DNA of 64,000 bases from Verrucomicrobiota bacterium. GTDB taxonomy: Bacteria; Verrucomicrobiota; Verrucomicrobiia; Chthoniobacterales; UBA10450. This document shows positions 49,657 through 58,357 of this stretch, piece after piece (within the stretch, counting starts at the first letter, position 1; every line of letters starts with the position of its first letter). The notes beneath the pieces were generated by a model. It saw only the letters and a program-made list of their open reading frames with translations. It was not told where the DNA came from and made no database searches. Made by a program: the position numbers and the translations under genes. The DNA is taken from NCBI GenBank assembly GCA_003219415.1, contig QHOS01000019.1, positions 1 to 64,000 of the forward strand, in the 5' to 3' direction.

Positions 49657-51269
49657 TAGGACTTCCTCTGGTAGATCAAAATGTATTTTCCCAGTTGTGG
49701 CACTGATTGTGGTACGTCACCAAAATAATAATCTGTTTTATCTGGCGCCACCATGTTCACGAAACCTGCCACAGTGTAGTTTTGCGCCGTGTACTCATTA
49801 GCCCAGGTGAATATCAACCGCTCGGATTCCGGACGTTGTAGCCAAGAATCTGGCATCACGACAGAGATGAGAAATTTGGGATGGGCACGTTCGATGTCAC
49901 GAATCATTTCTTGCTGCATTTGGCTGGCATACTTCTGGGGCTCCATCAGGCCGTAAGTATAGATGTAGCCGGTTGCGGAATGTCGGCCGGAATAAAAATA
50001 AATCTGCGGCTCGGAACCCAGCACTGCGATCGTGTCATTTCGGGTCGTATGTTCCCGGAGATATTCGGCAATTCTGATGGATTCCACGAAGGGACTCTCA
50101 GGATAGATTATTCGAGAAGCCTCCGCCGGGGAGGCTTCAAAAAAGAATTTTCTTTCTGCGAGAATCGGCCAAGCAAGAGCAAATCCCAGAATTAAGATCG
50201 GGATAAATCGAACTATGATTGATCGGTTTACACCGAGGTCCGACAATCTGCTGATGGCGACGCCCGCGAGCAGCGAAACAGCTAGGAGCACCAAAACGAA
50301 ATAGTGAAGTCGAAAATAGAATCCCGGGCATAGTGCCAATGCAGAGAAGAATAGGAATGCGAGCAGAAAAACTGCGATAGCACGTGTTCGTTGCGCCCAT
50401 AAACCCGCAACGAGTCCGACTCCAGCCAGTGTCCATATCGGCCAGCCCGCTACAGTTACTTCCTTTGCGCTGTAGAAGAAAATTCGCGGCGCCTGACTGA
50501 AAGGAACCAGGCTGCCGTACTGACGCGCGTAATCGATTGTCCAGAACCAGAATCTCTCGAACACACCGATACGCCAGAAAAGGAGGCAAGTAATTCCCAA
50601 GGGAAGAATTACGCCAGCACTAAAAATCAGAGTTCGCAGGAAAATCCTTTCAGGTCGGAATCGCCGATGAAGATCATTAGAGGCAAGATAAATTGCTCCA
50701 AACAGAGCGAAGAAAACCGCCGGTTGCTTCATTAACACTCCAAGGCCAAAGAGCATCCCGCTCGCGAACACCAATCCAAAAGGTCGGCAGTCTGTGGTTT
50801 TGAGCAGAAGCAATGTTCCCCCGAGCACCGGGAGCAGCACAAAATGTGTAGCGTGGCCGGCAAATCCCAGCACCGAGGGGCTTACAGACAACACGGCATA
50901 ACTCATTCCTGCAGCAAGTCCCGCTACCGAATTCACAAGTCGGCGCCCCAGTAAAAAGATCAAAATGATCGTAGCTGTGTTAACAACAAGCAGTCCCAAA
51001 TGAATTCCGGTTATTGTTTGCCCAAAGATCGACATAATCGCGGCGTAGGCTGCATAAGTGCCTGGAAACTTCATGTTGTAGGCGAGCGTGTATGGCGGAA
51101 CACCTTGCAAAATGAGCTGGCCGGCATAAGCGTATTCGCCTTCGTCGCGCTCGAGTGGAATTCCAAGTAATCGAGTCCTGATGGTAATAACGACGCCAAA
51201 AACGATCACGGCCAGAATCCACCATCCAGCACGAAGACCCTTGCAGCTATCGTCAATCTTATGAGTCAC
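49656..51269 (-). CDS. GT-C family membrane glycosyltransferase (ArnT/PMT_2-like), without TPR
   Basis: A 537-residue protein with about 11 spans. The first external loop has IPLERDEGEYAYAGQLILQGVPPY, with the acidic DE pair (about 42-43) expected for GT39/GT83-type enzymes that use polyprenyl-phosphate sugars, and the NMKFPGTYAAYAAIMSIFG segment typical of this group. The C-terminal 140 residues form a soluble domain (AEYLREHTTRNDTIAVLGSEPQIYFYSGRHSATGYIY). It is not a TMTC-like protein but the same fold class. Start ATG 51269. The donor and acceptor are unknown; its place among the TMTC-like genes suggests one glycosylation locus. Confidence 0.8.
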   Translation of the reverse strand: MTHKIDDSCKGLRAGWWILAVIVFGVVITIRTRLLGIPLERDEGEYAYAGQLILQGVPPYTLAYNMKFPGTYAAYAAIMSIFGQTITGIHLGLLVVNTATIILIFLLGRRLVNSVAGLAAGMSYAVLSVSPSVLGFAGHATHFVLLPVLGGTLLLLKTTDCRPFGLVFASGMLFGLGVLMKQPAVFFALFGAIYLASNDLHRRFRPERIFLRTLIFSAGVILPLGITCLLFWRIGVFERFWFWTIDYARQYGSLVPFSQAPRIFFYSAKEVTVAGWPIWTLAGVGLVAGLWAQRTRAIAVFLLAFLFFSALALCPGFYFRLHYFVLVLLAVSLLAGVAISRLSDLGVNRSIIVRFIPILILGFALAWPILAERKFFFEASPAEASRIIYPESPFVESIRIAEYLREHTTRNDTIAVLGSEPQIYFYSGRHSATGYIYTYGLMEPQKYASQMQQEMIRDIERAHPKFLISVVMPDSWLQRPESERLIFTWANEYTAQNYTVAGFVNMVAPDKTDYYFGDVPQSVPQLGKYILIYQRKS

Positions 51270-51420
51270 AAAAGCTGCTATTCCGACGAGAAACGGGAGG
51301 TTGCAACTCGGGCATCTGAAATTCGCCTGCTCCTCAGTCCCTGGAAGTTTTCCGTCTCCACAAAGCTGCGGCGCGGAAGGGGGCCATTTTCCATCAATTC
51401 GCGTGACTCGTCCCTAGCTT

Positions 51421-53487
51421 ATGGATGAAATCGCCGGGCGTCTTTTTTCTTCACGCCGTGGCGTATTCATTTTTGCTCTTGTCTTGGCGGCGGTGACGAT
51501 CTTTGCATACTGGCCCGCGTGGAACGGGGGTCTTCTCTGGGACGATGACGTCTACATCACCAATAACGAGCTACTAACGGCGCCTGATGGTCTGCGGCGA
51601 ATCTGGTTCTCGCTCGATTCGCCGTCGCAGTATTTCCCGCTGGTTTATACAACTTTTCGAATCGAGCACGCGGTTTGGGGCCTCGATCCAACCGGTTATC
51701 ATTGGGTGAATCTTCTGCTGCATATTGCCAACGCACTGCTGGTGTGGTTGGTGCTGGCGCGGTTAAAGGTTCCGGGAGCATGGCTGGCTGGAGCAATTTT
51801 TGCGTTGCATCCCGTGCAGGTGGAATCGGTCGCCTGGATCACGGAACGCAAAAATGTACTAATGGGCTTCTTCTTTTTGCTCACGCTCCTTGCCTGGGTT
51901 GCGTTTCTTGACGAAAAGACGAAGCGGCCCTGGCTATATTATGGACTCGCCCTGATCCTTTATCTGCTGGCGCTTTCGGCCAAAACGACAGCCTGCACCT
52001 TGCCCGTAGCGTTGTTTTTGATCTTATGGCTGCAGAAGAAGCGCATCAGTTGGGAGAGAATTTTCGAGATCAATCCCTTTTTCGTTCTTGGCATCGCCTC
52101 GGGTTTGTTAGCGATTTGGTGGGAGCGATACCACCAAGGCACGAGCCGAGCGATCTTCACGTTCCTAAGCCCGATCGAGCGGGTTCTCGTCGCGAGCCGT
52201 GCCATTTGGTTTTATCTGAGCAAACTTGCCTGGCCATCTAATCTCACATTTATTTATCCGCGATGGGATATCGCGCCGACTCATCTGCTCAACTACGCGT
52301 GGCTGTTGACGGGAGTTTTGGTGTGCGGGGCAATCTATTTTCTCCGTCGATACGTGGGACGCTGTGTTGAGGTCGCAGCGGCATTTTTTATTGCGACCCT
52401 GAGCCCGGTGTTGGGGTTCATTATGCTTTATACATTTCGCTACACGTTTGTAGCCGATCATTATCAGTATTTGGCCTGTATCGGTCCGATCGCCCTGGCA
52501 TCTGCAGGTCTGATCAATTTGGCCGACGTGTCTAAGAACAGCCGCACCTTAATTTTCAGTGTGGCGCTCTGCGTGGTGGCACTCCTGGCGACACTGACGT
52601 GGCGACAAGCCGCAATGTATGGCAACATCGAAACGCTCTGGCGCACGACTCTGTCCAGAAATCCCAACTGCTGGATGGCTCACAACAACTTGGGCATCGT
52701 GCTGTTTGAAAAAGGCCAGCTTGACGATGCGATAGCGCATTATCGGACGACGCTGCAAATGCAGCCCAATTTTTGGGATGCCGATTACAATCTTGGCACG
52801 GCTCTTTTGGGCAAGGGCCAGGTAGACGAGGCGATTTTCCATTGCGACAAAGCAGTCAGGATGCAACCAAACGATCCAGATGCTCAAGTGGCCTTGGCCA
52901 ATGCTCTTCTTCAAAAGAGACAAATCGACGACGCGATCGTTCACTACCAGAAAGCGGTTGCAATACGTCCCGATTACTTTCTTGCCCGTTACGGTCTTGG
53001 CCACGCCCTACTTGAGAGAGGGAAGCTTGATGCGGCGATCGAGCATTCTCGGGCCGCCTTGTTGATTCAGCCTAATAACGCAGACTGTCAGACGATTCTG
53101 GCTATTGCTCTTGATGAAGAAGGTCAATCGGTCGAGGCCGTCAAACACTATGAAAAAGCGTTGGAGATTTCTCCTCAATCGGTTTCCGCGTTAAATAATC
53201 TGGCATGGTTACTGGCCACAGGTTCCAACGCCTCATTGCGAAACGGAGCCAGGGCGATTCAACTTGCGACGCAAGCTGACCAACTCTCTGGAGGCACCAA
53301 TGCGCTCGTACTACGCACGTTGGCAGCGGCATATGCGGAGGCCGGCCAATTTGGAAAAGCGATTGAAAGCGCCCGGAGTGCGATGCAGCTGGGGCGGAGC
53401 CAGGGTGATGATTCGTTAGTCACCGAGCTTCAGCAACAGATCGCACTTTATGAGTTGGGGTTGCCTTATCGTGAAATAGCAAAATAA
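51421..53487 (+). CDS. TMTC-like membrane glycosyltransferase with TPR repeats (subfamily B, copy 2)
   Basis: The 688-residue product shows GGLLWDDDVYITNNELL (acidic motif 40-43), YFPLVYTTFRIEHAVWGLDPTGYH, VNLLLHIANALLVWLVLARLKVPGAWLAGAIFALHPVQVESVAWITERKNVLMGFF, about ten spans, then about seven TPR units and the ending LYELGLPYREIAK. It is most like the 43354 product over the membrane part, but lacks that protein's repeat-encoded insertion, so it shows the ancestral form of that loop. Start ATG 51421. It is divergent from the GT-C gene. Confidence 0.86.
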   Translation: MDEIAGRLFSSRRGVFIFALVLAAVTIFAYWPAWNGGLLWDDDVYITNNELLTAPDGLRRIWFSLDSPSQYFPLVYTTFRIEHAVWGLDPTGYHWVNLLLHIANALLVWLVLARLKVPGAWLAGAIFALHPVQVESVAWITERKNVLMGFFFLLTLLAWVAFLDEKTKRPWLYYGLALILYLLALSAKTTACTLPVALFLILWLQKKRISWERIFEINPFFVLGIASGLLAIWWERYHQGTSRAIFTFLSPIERVLVASRAIWFYLSKLAWPSNLTFIYPRWDIAPTHLLNYAWLLTGVLVCGAIYFLRRYVGRCVEVAAAFFIATLSPVLGFIMLYTFRYTFVADHYQYLACIGPIALASAGLINLADVSKNSRTLIFSVALCVVALLATLTWRQAAMYGNIETLWRTTLSRNPNCWMAHNNLGIVLFEKGQLDDAIAHYRTTLQMQPNFWDADYNLGTALLGKGQVDEAIFHCDKAVRMQPNDPDAQVALANALLQKRQIDDAIVHYQKAVAIRPDYFLARYGLGHALLERGKLDAAIEHSRAALLIQPNNADCQTILAIALDEEGQSVEAVKHYEKALEISPQSVSALNNLAWLLATGSNASLRNGARAIQLATQADQLSGGTNALVLRTLAAAYAEAGQFGKAIESARSAMQLGRSQGDDSLVTELQQQIALYELGLPYREIAK

Positions 53488-53550
53488 ATGCGAGATAGCC
53501 GGCTGCGATTGAAGTCTTTCAACGATGATATTCGGATTTCGTCATTTACG

Positions 53551-54825
53551 TCAGAGTTCATCGCGCAGAATTTCGAACACCTTCTTGCTCTCCACTACTC
53601 CCGCCAGCGCATCTGTTCCGGGGCCATTGCCAAACCCGACGACGTCTTCAACGGTGACCAAGGCAGATTTCGTGTAAAACGCCGCCGGCTCAGGCTGTTC
53701 GGGCTGCGGTTGTCTGTTCTGACTTTCGTCTTGTTTACCTGGTATTTTCGCTGCTCCATACGATTTATCGCCATTCGGACCGGTGGCCCAGGTAATCCAG
53801 GGCTGGCCGGCAGAATTAAAGCCTAAGAGCGCGATGCCGCTGTCTTTGCGAAAAGGAAATCCATTCAGGTTTAATCCGCCGATCGCCACATCGCCGCAGA
53901 CCACAATCGTCGATTTTTCTCCGCCGTAACTTCGCGCGATGCCAACTGCACGGTCCAGTTCGACCGTTTGGCTCAAGGTTCTCTCCCCGTTGTTTTCCTG
54001 CGCTGCCTTTCGCATTAACCCTGCATCAACCACCAGTAAATACCCGCCAACGTTGTACTGGAGCAATTGGATTGCTCGTCGCACCATATCCGAAAGGCTC
54101 GGCTGCTGACTTCTTTCTTCCACCTGATTCACGAACGCGAGATCTTCTTTACTAAAAACGCCGACCAGTTTCGGACGGCGCCACGCGGGAATCGCGTCCA
54201 GCTCGGCTCGGGTTTGAACAATATCAAACCCGTTGCCACGTAGCTCGAGTAAAAGATCGCGGCTGTCCTGTCGGTCTCCGCCTTTTGTGGCGGGAAGAAA
54301 TTGCGCCGCGCCGCCACCCATCGCTATGTCAACATTTCCGCGATCCACAAACTCGGTTGCGATCTTCTCGGCATCGCTCGGCTCGGCGGGATGTGCGTAA
54401 AAGGCCGCACTCGTCGAATCGGTGAGTTTCGTGTCCGTTATGAGTCCCGTGGCCCGTCCATATTCGCGTGCTAGTTCAATGATACTCTTGATCGCTTTCC
54501 CGTCGGCGTTGATGGCAATGACGCGATTCGCCACTCTCTCACCAGTCGCAATCGCGGTCGCAGCGGCCGCCTGGTCTGGAGCGGCGAAATCCTTTGAATA
54601 ATTCATCACCAAAGCTGCATGAGACATTGAATCGAGGTTCAGGCGCGTGCCGGCGCCAGCAGCATAGGCGCGGGTTGGGGCAAGCCGGGCAGGGGAAAGG
54701 CCTTCTCCAACAAACAAGATAATTCCGAAAGGCTTCCGGATGACCCAGTGCTGAAAATAAAGGACACCAATTCCAGCAAAGGCGAGGAGACAAAAAAGTG
54801 CCAGCAACTGGTTGCGCCACTTCAT
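53551..54825 (-). CDS. alkaline-phosphatase-fold protein lacking catalytic residues (probable pseudoenzyme)
   Basis: The 424-residue product follows alkaline phosphatase from end to end (IILFVGEGLS, ATAIATGERVANRVIAIN, GLITDTKLTDSTSAAFYAH, VDIAMGGGAAQFLP, TVELDRAVGIARSY, GNGPGTDALAGVVE). By alignment to E. coli PhoA, however, D51 is Glu41, the nucleophile Ser102 is Gln85 (APDQAAAATA instead of DSAASATA), E322 is Asp267, H331 is Gln276, H370 is Val313 and H412 appears to be Tyr384. A membrane anchor LLALFCLLAFAGIGVLYF starts the protein. ATG 54825 has Shine-Dalgarno AAGGAAGG. The frame is intact, which argues for a retained non-phosphatase role. Confidence 0.8.
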   Translation of the reverse strand: MKWRNQLLALFCLLAFAGIGVLYFQHWVIRKPFGIILFVGEGLSPARLAPTRAYAAGAGTRLNLDSMSHAALVMNYSKDFAAPDQAAAATAIATGERVANRVIAINADGKAIKSIIELAREYGRATGLITDTKLTDSTSAAFYAHPAEPSDAEKIATEFVDRGNVDIAMGGGAAQFLPATKGGDRQDSRDLLLELRGNGFDIVQTRAELDAIPAWRRPKLVGVFSKEDLAFVNQVEERSQQPSLSDMVRRAIQLLQYNVGGYLLVVDAGLMRKAAQENNGERTLSQTVELDRAVGIARSYGGEKSTIVVCGDVAIGGLNLNGFPFRKDSGIALLGFNSAGQPWITWATGPNGDKSYGAAKIPGKQDESQNRQPQPEQPEPAAFYTKSALVTVEDVVGFGNGPGTDALAGVVESKKVFEILRDEL

Positions 54826-54980
54826 TACCTTCCTTGTAGCGGCGGTATATGACTGTCGCAAATAGTGAAGCAGCTTTGTAAAGTGCGTGTTCTGAAGCTG
54901 GTAACTTGCAGACTGACCCCGTATCCGAGAAGAAAGAACCGCTTGTCGACCTTCTCATTCACCAGCAAAGTGCGCGACAT

Positions 54981-56513
54981 ATGGCTGGTCCAGTGATGCT
55001 AATCATTCGCGACGGCTGGGGCATCAATCCGGGTGGCAAGGACAAGCGCAAGGAAAATGGTGATGCAACCCTTCTCGCGTCGACTCCATTTCATGACAAG
55101 CTCTACCGGGATTATCCAGGCTCCAAATTGAGCGCAAGCGGAAGCGATGTGGGCCTGCCGGAAGGACAAATGGGCAACTCTGAAGTCGGCCATCTCAATC
55201 TGGGGGCCGGTAGGATCGTTTACCAGGATTTGACGCGAATTAATAAAGCAATCGACGAGGGCGAATTAACTCGCAATCGAGTTTTGCAGGAAACCTTTGC
55301 CAGTGCGCGCGGTCATCGCCTTCATTTGCTTGGACTGGTTTCAGATGGTGGTGTGCATAGTCATTATTCGCACATGATCGCGCTTGCGAACGCGGCGCAT
55401 GATGCAGGGGTCGCGGAGATTTTCGTCCACGCTTTCACGGACGGACGCGACACGTCGCCGACCGGCGGCGCCGCTTATCTAAAAACTTGCGAGAAAGAAC
55501 TGGAAAAAAGCGGCGGGCAAATTGTCACGGTTGTGGGCCGTTATTTTGCGATGGATCGGGATCGGCGTTGGGATCGCACCAAAAAAGCATGGGACGCAGT
55601 TGTTCTCGGTCGCGGCGAAATCTCCAAATCCTCGCCATCGACGGCTGTGGATCAGCAATACAAAAACGGCAAAACGGACGAGTTCATGCCGCCGTTGATT
55701 TTTTCTCACGCAAATGAGCAGCGGGTGCGTGATGGCGACGTGGTCTTATTTTTCAATTTCCGCGCCGATCGTGCCCGCCAATTGTCACAGGCATTTTTGC
55801 TGAAGAATTTCGATGGCTTTGACCGCGAGGTCTGGCCGCAAGTGGAGTTTGTCACGCTAACGCAATACGATGCGACCTATTCTTCGCCGTTCATTTTTGC
55901 GCCGGAAGAGCTCGCCGATATCTTGGGCGAAATCGTCAGCGCAGCCGGCAAACGGCAGTTGCGCATCGCTGAGACGGAAAAGTACGCACACGTGACTTAC
56001 TTTTTTAACGGGGGCATCGAGAAGCCGTTTCCGGGCGAAGACCGCAAGCTGATCCCTTCACCAAAGGTCGCTACCTACGATTTGAAACCGGAGATGAGCG
56101 CGTTCGAAGTCACCGATGAAGTGCTCGCACAAATGGCGAATTACGACCTGATCATCCTCAACTTCGCCAATGCCGACATGGTCGGCCATACCGGCGTGAT
56201 CGAAGCGGGAGTCAAAGCTGTAGAGACAGTGGATAAATGCGTGGCGCGAATTATTCCCAAACTTCTCGAGCTTGACGGCAAAGCTATCGTGACCGCCGAC
56301 CACGGCAATTGCGAGAAGATGCGTAACGCTGATGGTTCACCCAATACTGCGCACACGAGCAATCTTGTGCATTTCATCTACGTGGCCAACGATGCTGCGC
56401 GATTCCGGTGCGAAGACGGAATTCTGGCCGATGTGGCACCAACTCTTTTGTTTTTGCTTGGACTGCCTCAACCAAAAAAGATGACTGGCCACAGTTTGCT
56501 CGTGCCAGCTTAG
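54981..56513 (+). CDS. gpmI: 2,3-bisphosphoglycerate-independent phosphoglycerate mutase
   Basis: GpmI interconverts 3- and 2-phosphoglycerate in glycolysis with two Mn ions and a phosphoserine intermediate. The 510-residue protein has LIIRDGWGIN (metal Asp), GLPEGQMGNSEVGHLNLGAGR with catalytic Ser67, LHLLGLVSDGGVHSH, FTDGRDTSP, GRYFAMDRDRRWDR, FFNFRADRARQL, NFANADMVGHTG and VTADHGNCEKM, all standard. ATG 54981 (MAGPVMLIIRDGWG) fits the family; the frame is open back to 54906. It is divergent from the phosphatase-fold gene. Confidence 0.96.
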   Translation: MAGPVMLIIRDGWGINPGGKDKRKENGDATLLASTPFHDKLYRDYPGSKLSASGSDVGLPEGQMGNSEVGHLNLGAGRIVYQDLTRINKAIDEGELTRNRVLQETFASARGHRLHLLGLVSDGGVHSHYSHMIALANAAHDAGVAEIFVHAFTDGRDTSPTGGAAYLKTCEKELEKSGGQIVTVVGRYFAMDRDRRWDRTKKAWDAVVLGRGEISKSSPSTAVDQQYKNGKTDEFMPPLIFSHANEQRVRDGDVVLFFNFRADRARQLSQAFLLKNFDGFDREVWPQVEFVTLTQYDATYSSPFIFAPEELADILGEIVSAAGKRQLRIAETEKYAHVTYFFNGGIEKPFPGEDRKLIPSPKVATYDLKPEMSAFEVTDEVLAQMANYDLIILNFANADMVGHTGVIEAGVKAVETVDKCVARIIPKLLELDGKAIVTADHGNCEKMRNADGSPNTAHTSNLVHFIYVANDAARFRCEDGILADVAPTLLFLLGLPQPKKMTGHSLLVPA

Positions 56514-56538
56514 CGTGGCATGACGCGAGCGACTAGGA

Positions 56539-57288
56539 TCACCCGTCTTCGCCACGTCTACTGCGGACAGGCCGATCCCGGCTCCAGGCTACAATGTCGT
56601 CGAATGTGATTTCGAACTTCCGATTAATCACTCGTGTTCCAGCCACCGCGATTCGGTGCAACAGCCGAATGTGGTACTCGGTTCTTGTTTCGTGCCAGAT
56701 GGGTTTACGGACGAGCTTGAGCGTACCGTCGTCTTCCACAAGAGCGCCCCAATCCACAGGAATCTCCGAATCGCGGAATAACTCCTCAGGCAGAACGAGG
56801 AAATACAAATTGGCGCAGCGATAGCGAAGTAACTTGTCGAATTTGGTGCAATCATAGAGGCGATTTTGCAGGACACGCAGCTCACGTAAAAGTCGCGCGT
56901 AACCGCGGTGGCCGACTGCGGTGAAATCAGGCAAATCGAATTCGGGAAATAGGGAATCGCCGTTCCGCAGGTTCGGGTAATGTGCGCGGAGGCGCTGTTC
57001 GAGAGTCTGGCGGCGCTGGGAAATCGTTTCGAGTCGCTGCCGGGCCGCTTCGCTCTGACAATTATCTCGCCGCAAATCGCAGAGCGCCTGTTTACACTCA
57101 AAGATCGCTATCGATCCAACCTGCTTAGGCGCCAATCGATACGCGGTGACATCGGCACGATACCGGCAGTTTGGCAGACTCACTTCCATCGCGCACGCGG
57201 AATAACCTTGGGCTTGTGCCCACAGAAATGCCAGCCGCTTCAACCGAGCGTGTCTCTCAGTTTCGCCGTGTTTTATTCCCGCAGCCAT
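56539..57288 (-). CDS. MmcB-like PD-(D/E)XK nuclease-fold protein
   Basis: The 249-residue product has a nuclease-like core in its first 80 residues: ETERHARLKRLAFLWAQAQG, then MEVSLPNCRYRADVTAY (Glu35, Asp46) and IAIFECKQALCDLRRDN (Glu64, Lys66), matching the E-x10-D-...-ExK arrangement of PD-(D/E)XK enzymes and of the MmcB DNA-repair-related family. The C-terminal 150 residues are unlike short MmcB proteins and unassigned. ATG 57288 overlaps the hemB 3' end by 16 bases, so it is read after hemB. Activity is inferred. Confidence 0.65.
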   Translation of the reverse strand: MAAGIKHGETERHARLKRLAFLWAQAQGYSACAMEVSLPNCRYRADVTAYRLAPKQVGSIAIFECKQALCDLRRDNCQSEAARQRLETISQRRQTLEQRLRAHYPNLRNGDSLFPEFDLPDFTAVGHRGYARLLRELRVLQNRLYDCTKFDKLLRYRCANLYFLVLPEELFRDSEIPVDWGALVEDDGTLKLVRKPIWHETRTEYHIRLLHRIAVAGTRVINRKFEITFDDIVAWSRDRPVRSRRGEDG

Positions 57289-58259
57289 CTCGCGAGCTCG
57301 CGTGCCCAATAGGTGACAATAATATCGGCCCCAGCTCGCTTAAGAGCAGTCATGATCTCAATTACGGCGTCGCGTTCGTTGAGGAAGCCTTTCTCGACGG
57401 CGGACTTGACCATTGCATACTCGCCGCTCACATGATAAACGGCGGTCGGTTTTCGAAACCGCTCGCGGACTCGCCACAAAATGTCCATGTAGGGCAAGGC
57501 AGGTTTTACCATCACAATGTCCGCTCCTTCGTCGACATCCAGTGCTACCTCACGCAAGGCTTCATTCGCGTTGGCAAAATCCATCTGATAAGAGCGCCGG
57601 TCGCCGAACTGGGGCGGGCTCTCGGCAGCCTCGCGAAATGGCCCGTAGAAAGCCGACGCGAATTTCGCCGCGTAACTCATAATCGACGTTTGGTCGAAGC
57701 CTCGCTCATCGAGCGCCTCGCGAATCGCACCGACCCGACCGTCCATCATGTCGCTCGGTGCCACGATGTCCGCACCAGCTGCAGCGTGAGAGAGCGCCGT
57801 CTTCACCAACAACTCGACAGTCTCGTCGTTGAGAACGTGGAAATGATCTCCGTCGATGCGTGTCACACCACAGTGCCCATGACTCATGTACTCACACAGG
57901 CAGACATCGGTGATGGTGACAAGCTCTGGACATTTTGATTTTATGGCCCTCAATGCTTTTTGGACGATTCCGTCTTCGGCATAGGCGCCGCTGGCCTGTT
58001 CGTCTTTTTGTTCTGGAATCCCGAAAAGCAAAATCGCTTGGAGCCCAAGGTCCCGAGCAGCGCGCGCGTCATCGGCAACTTCCTTGGCAGATAACTGAAA
58101 AACCCCGGGCATACTGGCGATCAGCCGGCGCTGCTGCACTTTTTCACTTACAAACAGCGGCAAAACAAAATCGTGAACGCTCAAATGTGTCTCGCGAGCG
58201 AGATTTCGCAGAGCAGGCGAACGCCGCAACCGACGCGGGCGATGCACGAGTTTTCTCAC
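57273..58259 (-). CDS. hemB: delta-aminolevulinic acid dehydratase (porphobilinogen synthase)
   Basis: HemB condenses two aminolevulinates to porphobilinogen. The 328-residue protein shows RRLRRSPALRNLARET, LPLFVSE, the zinc-site cysteines in TDVCLCEYMSHGHCG, ADIVAPSDMMDGRVGAIR, SYAAKFASAFYGPFREAA with the first Schiff-base Lys, and ADIVMVKPALPYMD with the second. The Cys-rich site points to a zinc-dependent form. The start is ATG 58259. The tail overlaps the MmcB-like gene. Confidence 0.97.
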   Translation of the reverse strand: MRKLVHRPRRLRRSPALRNLARETHLSVHDFVLPLFVSEKVQQRRLIASMPGVFQLSAKEVADDARAARDLGLQAILLFGIPEQKDEQASGAYAEDGIVQKALRAIKSKCPELVTITDVCLCEYMSHGHCGVTRIDGDHFHVLNDETVELLVKTALSHAAAGADIVAPSDMMDGRVGAIREALDERGFDQTSIMSYAAKFASAFYGPFREAAESPPQFGDRRSYQMDFANANEALREVALDVDEGADIVMVKPALPYMDILWRVRERFRKPTAVYHVSGEYAMVKSAVEKGFLNERDAVIEIMTALKRAGADIIVTYWARELARWLRE

Positions 58260-58357
58260 AACGCGACGCTACGCGTTGCGAAAGTGAGCCGCAAGCAGGC
58301 AGGAACCGGGTTATTCAACTGCCGCCCCTGATGAATGGGCCGCGTGCTTGACGGCGC

